Under the pieces are notes generated by a model. The model had not been told where the DNA came from, searched no databases, and worked only from the letters and a program-made list of their open reading frames with translations. A stretch of DNA of 64,000 nt, from assembly GCF_014489535.1 (NCBI RefSeq), contig NZ_CP060783.1, positions 3,493,501-3,557,500 of the forward strand, in the 5' to 3' direction. The translations under genes were made by a program, and so were the position numbers. Origin of the DNA: Diaphorobacter aerolatus. Lineage in GTDB: Bacteria; Pseudomonadota; Gammaproteobacteria; Burkholderiales; Burkholderiaceae_C. Below, piece after piece: positions 1-7,338 of this stretch; position 1 is the stretch's first letter, and each line of letters starts with the position of its first letter.

Positions 1-1
1 C

Positions 2-538
2 GTGCACTTTGGCGATGTGGCGCTCAAGGAAGTGCTCGACCTGCGCGGCTTCAACCTGAACTCCAAGCTGGACATCGATCCGGATTTCCTCAAGGAAGAT
101 TCGCACGGCCATGGCCATGACCACGCCCATGGACATGAGTCCCACGACAAGGACCATGTGCACGACGAGCATTGCGGCCACGGCGAACATGCGCATGAAC
201 ACGGCGAGCATTGCGATCATCCGCACCATCATCACTATGACGACGATGTGAAGAGCTTCGTGTTCCGCTCCGACCGGGCGTTCGATCCTGTAAAACTCGA
301 AGATTTCCTCGGGGCCATTGTGAACATTTATGGCCCGCGCATGCTGCGCTACAAGGGCGTGTTAAATATGAGGGGAACGGAGCGCAAGGTGATTTTCCAG
401 GGCGTGCATCAATTGATGGGCAGCGATCTGGGTCCCGAGTGGGCGGCCGATGAGCAGCGAGTCAGCAAGATGGTGTTCATCGGTATCGACCTGCCCAAGG
501 ACATTCTGGTGCAGGGTCTGGAACAGTGTCTTGTGTAA
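2..538 (+). CDS. COG0523/CobW-family GTPase (metal chaperone), C-terminal part, truncated at window edge
   Basis: The gene enters from the left edge and only its last 178 codons are present; the codon at position 2 is internal, not a start. What remains is a very His/Asp-rich linker (nt ~95-240, with repeated HGH, HEH and a run of four His) followed by a CobW C-terminal domain (nt ~245-535, FVFRSDRAFDP ... YGPRMLRYKGVL). The N-terminal G domain with its P-loop and CxCC motif lies outside the window. COG0523 proteins use GTP hydrolysis to deliver metals, and the His-rich loop is typical of zinc-handling members. It precedes a dksA gene whose zinc finger is degenerate, a pairing seen in zinc-sparing gene sets. 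The metal is inferred, not shown. Confidence 0.88.
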   Translation: MHFGDVALKEVLDLRGFNLNSKLDIDPDFLKEDSHGHGHDHAHGHESHDKDHVHDEHCGHGEHAHEHGEHCDHPHHHHYDDDVKSFVFRSDRAFDPVKLEDFLGAIVNIYGPRMLRYKGVLNMRGTERKVIFQGVHQLMGSDLGPEWAADEQRVSKMVFIGIDLPKDILVQGLEQCLV

Positions 539-621
539 GCTGATATGGCGGCCAGCAGATGTCGTGCGGAAGGTTGGCGTGTGTTGTGTGCCACTTTCTC
601 CCGAATGACTAATTAGGCCGC

Positions 622-627
622 TACAAT
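622..627 (+). promoter_or_regulatory. Possible -10 box (TACAAT) in the COG0523-dksA gap
   Basis: TACAAT lies 84 bases after the COG0523 stop and about 300 bases before dksA. No convincing -35 hexamer sits 16-18 bases upstream, so this is only a candidate for a dksA promoter with a long leader. The rest of the gap (539-932) holds one small ORF (701-928) and a GC-rich hairpin (GGGGCC / GGCCCC) just before dksA, but no other recognised element. Confidence 0.3.
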
Positions 628-700
628 CGCGCCCCGAAAAAGCCGGGATAGTTGATTGATCGACATTCCGGCTCCGCCCGTATTGCGAGGAGATGGAAAA

Positions 701-928
701 GTGAGCGCCGCACCCAGCGTTTGCGTGGTGAAAGCCACATGGCAGGGATCTGGCACGGAGCAGGGCACAATGCTGCTCCGGCGGATCAGCGCCCATGCAT
801 CGGCAACCCGGCACACAAGTGCCACGGAAGCCGTGCTGGAATTCCTGGCCCCTTCCCGAATCCTGCATTCGAACGTACCATCATCGGCACAGAGGGGCCG
901 CGGTGGCCCCACACGCCAGCTTTACTGA
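701..928 (+). CDS. Possible small ORF (75 aa) upstream of dksA
   Basis: A GTG codon at 701 is preceded by a good ribosome-binding sequence (GAGGAG at 687-692, 8-base spacing). It opens a 75-codon frame that stops 4 bases before the dksA ATG. The predicted peptide has no domain I recognise, no signal peptide and no membrane segment, and its Ala/Ser/Arg-rich composition is what random GC-rich DNA gives. It could be a translated leader coupling translation into dksA, which itself lacks a clear Shine-Dalgarno, or an accident. Not recognised; function unknown. Confidence 0.25.
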   Translation: MSAAPSVCVVKATWQGSGTEQGTMLLRRISAHASATRHTSATEAVLEFLAPSRILHSNVPSSAQRGRGGPTRQLY

Positions 929-932
929 CACC

Positions 933-1424
933 ATGCCCACGACAATCCAAAACACTGCGGCTGCCGCGAAGAAAGACCCCAAGCTGGCCAATAACTGGAA
1001 AAGCAAGTCAGGGGAAGAATTGACCGACGCGGAAGTGCTCTCCATGCCCGAGAGCGAATACATGAACGACAAGCAATTGGCGTTCTTCCGTCATAAGCTG
1101 ACGCAAATCAAGCAAGACATGCACAACAATGCCGGCGAAACCACCGAGCATTTGCGTGAAGACACGGTCGTGGTGCCCGATCCGGCGGATCGCGCGACGA
1201 TCGAGGAAGAGCATGCACTGGAACTGCGCACGCGTGACCGCGAGCGCAAGCTGCTCAAGAAGATCGAGCAGTCCATCGCGCGCATCGATTCCGGTGACTA
1301 TGGCTATTGCGACGAGACCGGCGAGCCTATCGGCGTCGGTCGCCTGATTGCACGCCCCACGGCCACGCTGTCGCTGGAAGCCCAGCAGCGCCGCGAATTG
1401 AAGCAAAAGATGTACGGAGATTGA
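933..1424 (+). CDS. dksA: RNA polymerase-binding transcription factor DksA, zinc-finger cysteines mostly lost
   Basis: 163 residues from the ATG at 933; the frame is open upstream, but this start gives the usual family length. DksA binds the RNA polymerase secondary channel and, with ppGpp, represses rRNA promoters and activates amino acid biosynthesis promoters. The coiled-coil tip keeps both Asp residues (PDPADRATIEEE, around residues 86-97) and is followed by the LELRTRDRERKLLKKIE helix. In the C-terminal globular domain the four zinc-binding Cys positions of the E. coli protein read Cys, Thr, Ser, Ala (CDETG ... ATLSLEAQ). This form therefore should not bind structural zinc, like the single-Cys DksA proteins of other proteobacteria. 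The upstream gene is a His-rich COG0523 metal chaperone. Confidence 0.93.
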   Translation: MPTTIQNTAAAAKKDPKLANNWKSKSGEELTDAEVLSMPESEYMNDKQLAFFRHKLTQIKQDMHNNAGETTEHLREDTVVVPDPADRATIEEEHALELRTRDRERKLLKKIEQSIARIDSGDYGYCDETGEPIGVGRLIARPTATLSLEAQQRRELKQKMYGD

Positions 1425-1492
1425 TCGATGCCCCGCCTTCCGCATCCTGCGCGTTCTCGCCCGGATGAGGCGGGTTTCCGCATCCATTGGTC

Positions 1493-3241
1493 ATGAGCAA
1501 GGAAGACTCTTCCCGCGGACTGCTGTCCAAGGTTGTGCGTTTTGTGCGCAACCCGACCGTGCAATGGTCGGAACTGGCCACGCCTGAAGAAGACAAGGAA
1601 GGCCAGTACAGCAAGCAGATGCTCAAGGAAATGATTGAGCGCAAGCGGCGCAATGATTTTGTGCGCCGTCGTGAGTTCGATCAATTGCGCAAGCTGCGCC
1701 GCCGGGAGCTTGTGCAGGGCCAGAAACTGGAGGACGCGGCGGGTCGCACGTCCTTCGCACAGAGCACGATGCTGCCGCAGGCGAATGGCACGAACCTTTC
1801 GCAGGATGGGCGCGCAGTCACGCTCAAGAAGATCGACGAGATCGAGGCCCAGATGTCCCAGCAGTGGTGGCGCGCCAAGCCGGGCGGGGCTCCCGGCGAG
1901 CGCCCCGTGCCGCGTGTCGTGCCGCCACCGCTGTCGCACGATCCGCAGGTGACCGCCGAAGTGCCTCTCGAATTTGCACCGACCGCCCCGCTGACGGTAA
2001 CGTTTTCTGAATTTCCTCACACCCAACCTGCGACAATGTCGGTAGCTATGGATCCGACCATGCCGATGTCATTGGACGGTTTGGGCCCGCAGTTCGACGT
2101 ACCCACCCTCGGGATGGATGCCGTCGTCGCTCATGAGGAATTGGAGAAATTTGTGCACGAACCCGACCTGGAAGAAGCCGCCATTCGTTTCGCCAATGGC
2201 GATTACGCGGGCGCTGAATCTGGCCTGCTGGAAGTGCTCGCACGGCACGCGCAGGATGATCCCAAGGATCAGATCGAGATCTGGATGACCTTGTTCGACC
2301 TGTATCGCGCAACGGGATTGCAGGAACGCTTCGACAAGCTGGCGATCGACTACGCCGGACGTTTCGGCCGGTCCGCGCCGATGTGGTTTTCGCTGCCCGA
2401 GCAGCTCGGCATGGCTCCGGCCGACAGCGCCGGCGCGGCCGCGAATCAGCGTGAATTCAACTGGAACGCGCCACCGACGATCACCCCGCAGTCGCTCGCG
2501 GCATTGCAGGCATCCATTTCCCGCAAGCCCGCGCCGCCCTGGACGCTCAATTGGTCGCGCACCACGGACATCGATCCGCTGGCCCTCGGCGGGCTTGCAG
2601 ACATGTTCCTGCAATGGGCCGATTCGCCCGTGGATGTCAAGTTCGTGGGTGTTGCCGCCCTGAACGCCCTGATGGAATCCAGAACGCCCTCGGGCGACCG
2701 CAGCGTCGATGAGCAATGGTGGCGTCTGCGCATGGCGCTGCTGCGCCTCATGGGCTTGCCCGACGAGTTCGAGCTGGTGGCGCTCGACTATTGCGTGACC
2801 TATGAAGTCTCGCCACCGTCCTGGGCTCCGACCAAGGGCAAGTTCCAGGGCGACGACAGCGCGCTCAATGCGGTCGTCGAGCAGGCGCGCCAGGACGCAC
2901 AGCGCGAGCGCGAACTCGGCAATCCCTCGCAAATCCCCATGCCCGCTCACAAGCCCGAGCCTGCGCGGGCACCGGGTCTGTCCGGCTACATCGATGGCGA
3001 TGCGGTTCCGCTGCTTGAGCCATTCGAATCAATGGCAAGGGACGATGCACCGCTGCAGATTCCCTGCGACCGGCTCATCCGCATGGACTTTCCGGCAGCA
3101 GGCTCGGTACTCAACTGGGCCGCCGAACAGCAGGCCAAGGGCAGAGCCGTGCAATTCGTCAATCTGCATCGCCTGGTCGCGGTGTTCTTCAACGTCATTG
3201 GCGTGGGCGAGCACGCCTGGGTCATCCCGCGGCGGAACTAG
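1493..3241 (+). CDS. Uncharacterised 582-aa protein with duplicated TPR-like plus STAS-like halves
   Basis: No named family is recognised with certainty. The start is taken as ATG 1493; a TTG two codons earlier is less likely. The N-terminal ~75 residues are basic and helical (many Arg/Lys/Glu), followed by a Pro-rich linker. From about residue 220 there appear two related modules. Each has a helical segment ending in a GL-x3-F-x2-(L/V)-A-(I/L)-DY motif (about residues 275-300 and 420-445) and then a stretch resembling a STAS fold. The last one ends in [13 protein letters not shown], typical of STAS domains. No signal peptide or membrane segment is visible. It lies between dksA and hslV and ends in a strong terminator. 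A cytoplasmic scaffold or regulatory role is a guess only. Confidence 0.8.
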   Translation: MSKEDSSRGLLSKVVRFVRNPTVQWSELATPEEDKEGQYSKQMLKEMIERKRRNDFVRRREFDQLRKLRRRELVQGQKLEDAAGRTSFAQSTMLPQANGTNLSQDGRAVTLKKIDEIEAQMSQQWWRAKPGGAPGERPVPRVVPPPLSHDPQVTAEVPLEFAPTAPLTVTFSEFPHTQPATMSVAMDPTMPMSLDGLGPQFDVPTLGMDAVVAHEELEKFVHEPDLEEAAIRFANGDYAGAESGLLEVLARHAQDDPKDQIEIWMTLFDLYRATGLQERFDKLAIDYAGRFGRSAPMWFSLPEQLGMAPADSAGAAANQREFNWNAPPTITPQSLAALQASISRKPAPPWTLNWSRTTDIDPLALGGLADMFLQWADSPVDVKFVGVAALNALMESRTPSGDRSVDEQWWRLRMALLRLMGLPDEFELVALDYCVTYEVSPPSWAPTKGKFQGDDSALNAVVEQARQDAQRERELGNPSQIPMPAHKPEPARAPGLSGYIDGDAVPLLEPFESMARDDAPLQIPCDRLIRMDFPAAGSVLNWAAEQQAKGRAVQFVNLHRLVAVFFNVIGVGEHAWVIPRRN

Positions 3242-3255
3242 GGGCTGCTCCAAAC

Positions 3256-3278
3256 AGCGCGCTTCGGGCGCGCTTTTT
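3256..3278 (+). terminator. Rho-independent terminator after the TPR/STAS-like gene
   Basis: Perfect 7-bp stem AGCGCGC / GCGCGCT with a TTCGG loop, followed by five T, starting 15 bases after the stop codon. It separates this gene from hslVU. Confidence 0.88.
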
Positions 3279-3316
3279 CATGGGCGTGTCGTCGTGCGGG
3301 AAATTCTCGCACGCAT

Positions 3317-3343
3317 CTTGATTTCCCCCGCGCGACCCTCACC
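3317..3343 (+). promoter_or_regulatory. Possible heat-shock (sigma32-type) promoter of hslV
   Basis: CTTGATT (3317-3323), a 12-base gap and CCCTCACC (3336-3343) resemble the sigma32 elements CTTGAAA and CCCCAT. They lie just upstream of hslV, whose family is heat-shock controlled in E. coli. An inverted repeat GTGCG / CGCAC (3294-3312) sits immediately upstream. The match is partial. Confidence 0.3.
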
Positions 3344-3353
3344 TGACAACGCC

Positions 3354-3899
3354 ATGGAACAGTATCACGGCACCACCATTCTCAGCGTCCGCCGCCAGAC
3401 GGCGGACGGCATTCAGGTCGCCATTGGCGGCGATGGCCAGGTCACTCTGGGCAACATCGTCGTCAAGGGCACGGCGCGCAAGGTGCGCAAGCTCTACGGC
3501 GGCAAGGTTCTCGCGGGGTTCGCGGGAGCGACCGCCGACGCCTTCACGCTGTTCGAGCGCTTCGAGGCCAAGCTCGAAAAGCACAACGGCCAGTTGACGC
3601 GCGCCGCCATCGAACTCACCAAGGACTGGCGCACCGACCGCGTGCTGCGCCGACTCGAAGCCATGCTGGCCGTGGCGGACGAGTCCGCATCGCTGATCAT
3701 CACCGGCAACGGCGACGTGCTGGAGCCCGAGCAGGGCATCGTCGCGATTGGTTCGGGCGGTGCCTATGCGCATTCGGCCGCCAAGGCGCTGCTCAGCAAT
3801 ACCGATCTGTCCGCAGAGGAAGTGGTCCGCAAGTCACTGGCGATTGCGGGTGAGCTCTGCATCTACACCAACATGCACCACAGCATCGAGACGCTTTGA
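3354..3899 (+). CDS. hslV: HslV, proteolytic subunit of the HslUV protease
   Basis: 181 residues from the ATG at 3354; upstream open frame is not part of the gene. HslV is a threonine protease that forms a double hexamer capped by the HslU ATPase and degrades misfolded or regulatory proteins in the cytoplasm. The short propeptide MEQYHG precedes TT at residues 7-8, so the catalytic Thr is exposed after autoprocessing. Family motifs [18 protein letters not shown] and the late GSGGAYA are present. The partner hslU follows after 163 bases. Length is normal. Confidence 0.98.
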   Translation: MEQYHGTTILSVRRQTADGIQVAIGGDGQVTLGNIVVKGTARKVRKLYGGKVLAGFAGATADAFTLFERFEAKLEKHNGQLTRAAIELTKDWRTDRVLRRLEAMLAVADESASLIITGNGDVLEPEQGIVAIGSGGAYAHSAAKALLSNTDLSAEEVVRKSLAIAGELCIYTNMHHSIETL

Positions 3900-4062
3900 G
3901 CGGTGATCAGCGGTGGCTCGTTTCGATGCCGCCAACAGGGCCCACGCGCCTCGCATGGTTGTGTGGCGATGCCTTGATGCGGCGCGCTTGCGCCCCGGCG
4001 TCGCCGAAATGGCCGCGAGGCCCATCCTTTTTCCTTGAATTTCGAATTTTTCAGGTCTTGCC

Positions 4063-5379
4063 ATGTACTCAATGACGCCGCAGGAAATTGTTTCCGAACT
4101 GGACAACCACATCGTCGGGCAGAACAGCGCCAAGCGCGCCGTGGCCATTGCGCTGCGCAACCGCTGGCGTCGCCAGCAGGTCGATGCGGGTCTGCGCCAC
4201 GAAATCACACCCAAGAATATTCTGATGATCGGCCCCACGGGTGTCGGCAAGACCGAAATCGCGCGCCGCCTGGCCCGGCTTGCGGATGCGCCTTTCATCA
4301 AGGTCGAGGCGACCAAATTCACCGAGGTGGGCTATGTCGGCAAGGATGTCGATTCCATCGTGCGTGATCTGGTCGAAATCGCGGTCAAGCAGACGCGCGA
4401 GGCCGACATGAAGAAAATGCGCATGCGCGCCGAGGATGCCGCCGAAGAACGGATTCTCGACGTGCTCGTGCCGCCTGCGCGCAGCAGCGAACCGGCGCCC
4501 GATGGCGCGGCGCGACAGAGCTTTCGCAAGAAGCTGCGCGAGGGTCAGCTCGACGACAAGGAGATCGAGATCGATCTGGCCGAATCGCGTCCGCAACTGG
4601 AAATCATGGGCCCGCAGGGCATGGAGGAAATGACCGAGCAACTGCGTGGCATGTTCAGCCAGATGGGTGGCGAGAAGCGCAAGCTGCGCAAACTCAAGAT
4701 CGTCGAGGCGCTCAAGCTGGCGACCGACGAAGAGGCAGCCAAGCTGGTCAACGAGGATGAGGTCAAGAGCCGAGCGCTGGCAAATGCCGAGCAGAACGGC
4801 ATTGTTTTCATCGACGAAATCGACAAGGTCGCCACGCGCCAGGAGGCGTCGGGCTCCGATGTGTCTCGACAGGGCGTGCAGCGCGACCTGCTGCCGCTGG
4901 TTGAGGGCACGACGGTCTCCACCAAGTACGGCATGGTCAAGACCGACCATATGCTATTCATTGCGTCGGGAGCCTTTCATCTGGCCAAGCCCAGCGACCT
5001 GATTCCCGAGCTGCAGGGCCGCTTTCCGATCCGTGTGGAGCTCGAATCGCTGTCGGTCGAGGATTTCGAGGCCATCCTGACGCAGACGCACGCCTCGCTG
5101 GTCAAACAGTACCAGGCGCTTCTGGCGACCGAGGGCGTGACGCTTGAGTTCACGCCCGACGGCATCACGCGGCTTGCGCACATCGCCTATGACGTGAACG
5201 AGCGCACGGAAAACATCGGCGCACGCAGGCTGTCCACGGTGATGGAGCGACTGCTCGATGAGGTCAGCTTCGATGCGGTCAAGCTTTCGGGCCAGACCGT
5301 GAAGATCGACTCCGGCTACGTCGATGGCCGCCTGCAGATGCTCAGTCAGAACGAGGACCTATCGAGATACATTCTCTGA
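4063..5379 (+). CDS. hslU: HslU, ATPase/unfoldase subunit of the HslUV protease
   Basis: 438 residues. This AAA+ unfoldase of the Clp/HSP100 group recognises, unfolds and threads substrates into HslV. Walker A is GPTGVGKT at residues 57-64 and Walker B is IVFIDEID near residue 250. Between them lies the I-domain insertion of HslU (about residues 110-240). The C-terminus ends LSRYIL, the tail that inserts into HslV pockets. It forms a pair with hslV. The 254-base AT-richer gap after it carries the dcw promoter. Confidence 0.98.
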   Translation: MYSMTPQEIVSELDNHIVGQNSAKRAVAIALRNRWRRQQVDAGLRHEITPKNILMIGPTGVGKTEIARRLARLADAPFIKVEATKFTEVGYVGKDVDSIVRDLVEIAVKQTREADMKKMRMRAEDAAEERILDVLVPPARSSEPAPDGAARQSFRKKLREGQLDDKEIEIDLAESRPQLEIMGPQGMEEMTEQLRGMFSQMGGEKRKLRKLKIVEALKLATDEEAAKLVNEDEVKSRALANAEQNGIVFIDEIDKVATRQEASGSDVSRQGVQRDLLPLVEGTTVSTKYGMVKTDHMLFIASGAFHLAKPSDLIPELQGRFPIRVELESLSVEDFEAILTQTHASLVKQYQALLATEGVTLEFTPDGITRLAHIAYDVNERTENIGARRLSTVMERLLDEVSFDAVKLSGQTVKIDSGYVDGRLQMLSQNEDLSRYIL

Positions 5380-5526
5380 CGGTTTTATTCGACCACTCCC
5401 AACCCTCAAGTGTCACTTCGTGAACAAAGCCTAAGTGCTTAATAAATAAGGGTTTTATCTGCTAGCCATTCTCTAAAACACGGCCTAAGTCCTTGATTTC
5501 ATTGCAAATTTGTTTGGTTTGACCCC

Positions 5527-5554
5527 TTGCACGGTGTTCTTTTCCTGCTACAGT
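5527..5554 (+). promoter_or_regulatory. Promoter of the dcw (mraZ) operon
   Basis: TTGCAC (5527-5532), a 16-base spacer and TACAGT (5549-5554), inside an unusually AT-rich 140-base tract. The -10 element overlaps the first of four 10-bp direct repeats read as the MraZ operator, so repressor binding would block RNA polymerase. Transcription would begin about 75 bases before the mraZ GTG. Confidence 0.6.
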
Positions 5555-5591
5555 GGAAAAAAGTGCAATTTAGTGGTGAAAAGTGCCCTAA
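5552..5591 (+). promoter_or_regulatory. MraZ-type operator: four AGTGS repeats at exact 10-bp spacing
   Basis: AGTG begins at 5552, 5562, 5572 and 5582, each followed by G or C and an A/T-rich 5-mer (consensus AGTGSNNNNN). MraZ is known to bind direct GTG-containing repeats with 10-bp period upstream of its own gene, for example TGGG repeats in E. coli and AAAGTG-type repeats in mycoplasmas. Position, spacing and the downstream mraZ gene all fit autoregulation of the division cluster. Confidence 0.78.
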
Positions 5592-5633
5592 ATCTTCCGT
5601 TTCAGGGTTTCAACCAAGCAGAGGTCCAACGCC

Positions 5634-6062
5634 GTGTTTCAAGGCGCGTCATCAATCAGTCTGGATGCCAAGGGGCGGCTCTCTGTGCCGACCCGGTATC
5701 GTGACGTCCTGATGGCGAACGCGACCGGCCAGCTCACCATCACCAAGCACCCGCACGGCTGCCTGATGATCTTTCCGCGCCCCGAGTGGGAAAAGTTCCG
5801 AGAACGCATCACCGCGCTGCCGATGGAGGCCGTGCGCTTCAAGCGCATCTTCATGGGTCACGCAATGGACGTGGACATGGATGCCACGGGCCGCGTGCTG
5901 GTTGCGCCGGAACTGCGCGAAGGCGCGGGCATCAGCAAGGACACGATCCTGCTGGGCATGGGAAATCACTTCGAACTCTGGGACAAGGCGAAATACGACG
6001 CCCAGGAAGCCGAAGCGATGCAGGGCGAACTGCCCGAAGTTCTCAATGGTTTTTCTTTCTGA
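5634..6062 (+). CDS. mraZ: MraZ, transcriptional repressor of the dcw cluster
   Basis: 142 residues from a GTG start with GAGG nine bases upstream. MraZ has two AbrB/SpoVT-like half-domains and assembles into rings that bind repeats at the dcw promoter. Both signature regions are visible: SLDAKGRLSVPTRYRD near the N-terminus and VDMDATGRVLVAPELRE around residue 80. It is the first gene of the cluster and the predicted operator lies 42 bases upstream. rsmH begins 9 bases downstream. Normal length, intact. Confidence 0.97.
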   Translation: MFQGASSISLDAKGRLSVPTRYRDVLMANATGQLTITKHPHGCLMIFPRPEWEKFRERITALPMEAVRFKRIFMGHAMDVDMDATGRVLVAPELREGAGISKDTILLGMGNHFELWDKAKYDAQEAEAMQGELPEVLNGFSF

Positions 6063-6071
6063 AGGCCGAGA

Positions 6072-6997
6072 GTGAACCAGCCATTGCTGCACACCACGGT
6101 CTTGCTGAACGAGGCGGTCGACGCCTTGCTGGATCCGTCGCACCCCGACGCCGCCACCTACGTGGACGGAACGTTCGGGCGCGGCGGTCATTCGGGGCTC
6201 ATTCTCTCGCGGCTCGGCCCGAACGGGCGGCTGGTGGCGTTCGACAAGGACCCACAAGCCATCGAAGCCGCAGCGCGCATCACGGATGCGCGTTTTTCAA
6301 TCCGGCACGAAGGATTCAGCCATCTGGGCGAACTGCCCGAGAGCAGCGTCGATGGTGTCTTGCTGGATCTGGGCGTGAGCTCTCCCCAAATCGATGATCC
6401 GGAGCGTGGCTTCAGCTTTCGCTTCGACGGTCCGCTGGACATGCGCATGGACACCACCCGTGGTGAGAGCGTTGCCCAGTGGTTGGAAGACGCTGAAGCA
6501 AAGCAGATAACGGAGGTGATACGTGACTACGGCGAAGAACGGTTTGCTGGCCCCATTGCAAAGGCGATTGTTGCTTGGCGCGAGACACGGGGTCCAATTA
6601 CAAGCACCTCCGAACTGGCCGACCTCGTGGCTGGCGCGGTCAAAACCCGCGAGCAGGGCCAGAACCCTGCAACGCGCACATTTCAAGCTCTTCGGATTTT
6701 CATCAACGCCGAGCTTGAAGAGCTGCAACAGGCGCTAGCAGGCAGCCTGCGGATTCTCAAGCCGGCGGGCGTCTGGTGGTGATCAGTTTTCACTCGCTGG
6801 AAGACCGCATCGTCAAGCAATTCATCGCGCAGCACTCCAAGGAGGTCTACGACCGCCGTGCGCCATTTGCTGCACCGGTGCCGATGCGGCTCAGGGCGCT
6901 TGATCGCATCAAGCCCGGCGAGGCCGAGGTGTCCGGCAATCCGCGCTCGCGCAGTGCCGTGATGCGCGTGGCCGAGCGAACGGAGGTGCCGGCATGA
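6072..6997 (+). CDS. rsmH: RsmH (MraW), 16S rRNA m4C1402 methyltransferase; frameshifted in this sequence
   Basis: Starts at GTG 6072. The enzyme uses S-adenosylmethionine to N4-methylate C1402 of 16S rRNA. The SAM-binding motif [11 protein letters not shown] is near residue 30 and [20 protein letters not shown] near residue 105. The frame breaks at a GGG run (6767-6769). Reading one extra G restores [17 protein letters not shown] and a 308-residue protein, the family length. The stretch 6495-6620 uses codons rare elsewhere here (two ATA) and is less GC-rich than its surroundings. The stop overlaps the ftsL ATG (ATGA). Likely functional; the break is probably a base-calling error. Confidence 0.92.
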
Positions 6998-7338
6998 TGC
7001 TGCGCCTGAACCTGTTGCTGCTGCTCGCCGTGATGGCCTGCTCGATGTTTCTCGTGAACACGCAGTACGAGTCGCGCCGCCTGTTCACCGAACTCGACCG
7101 GGCGCAGGCCGAGGCGCGCCGCCTCGAGACCGAACACCAGCGCCTGCAGGTCGAAAAGCGCGCGCAGGCGACACCGCTGCGCGTGGAGACCATGGCTCGC
7201 GAGAAGCTGCAGATGGTCTCGACCACGCCAGCCATCACGCAATACGTGACCGACGACGGAACGCCCGTGGTGACAGCGGTCACCCCCGCCGCCGTTCCAA
7301 GCGGCGCCGCCGCCGCCACGACAGGGAGGCGCAGATGA
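6994..7338 (+). CDS. ftsL: FtsL, bitopic cell division protein
   Basis: 114 residues, starting inside the rsmH stop and ending inside the ftsI start (both ATGA). FtsL forms a trimer with FtsB and FtsQ that activates septal peptidoglycan synthesis by FtsWI. One membrane helix spans residues ~4-22, followed by a periplasmic coiled coil (about 30-75, rich in Glu/Arg/Leu heptads) and a Pro/Ala/Thr-rich tail. Sequence conservation is low in this family. The call rests on topology, size and the fixed position between rsmH and ftsI. Confidence 0.93.
   Translation: MMLRLNLLLLLAVMACSMFLVNTQYESRRLFTELDRAQAEARRLETEHQRLQVEKRAQATPLRVETMAREKLQMVSTTPAITQYVTDDGTPVVTAVTPAAVPSGAAAATTGRRR

Noticed and set aside
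3972..3995. CTTGATG-N13-CCCC before hslU considered as a second heat-shock promoter
   Set aside because: The -10 half matches poorly beyond the four C, and hslU is normally transcribed with hslV.
5401..5454. AACCCT ... AGGGTT pair after hslU considered as a terminator
   Set aside because: Only 6 bp of stem around a 42-base loop; too weak to call.
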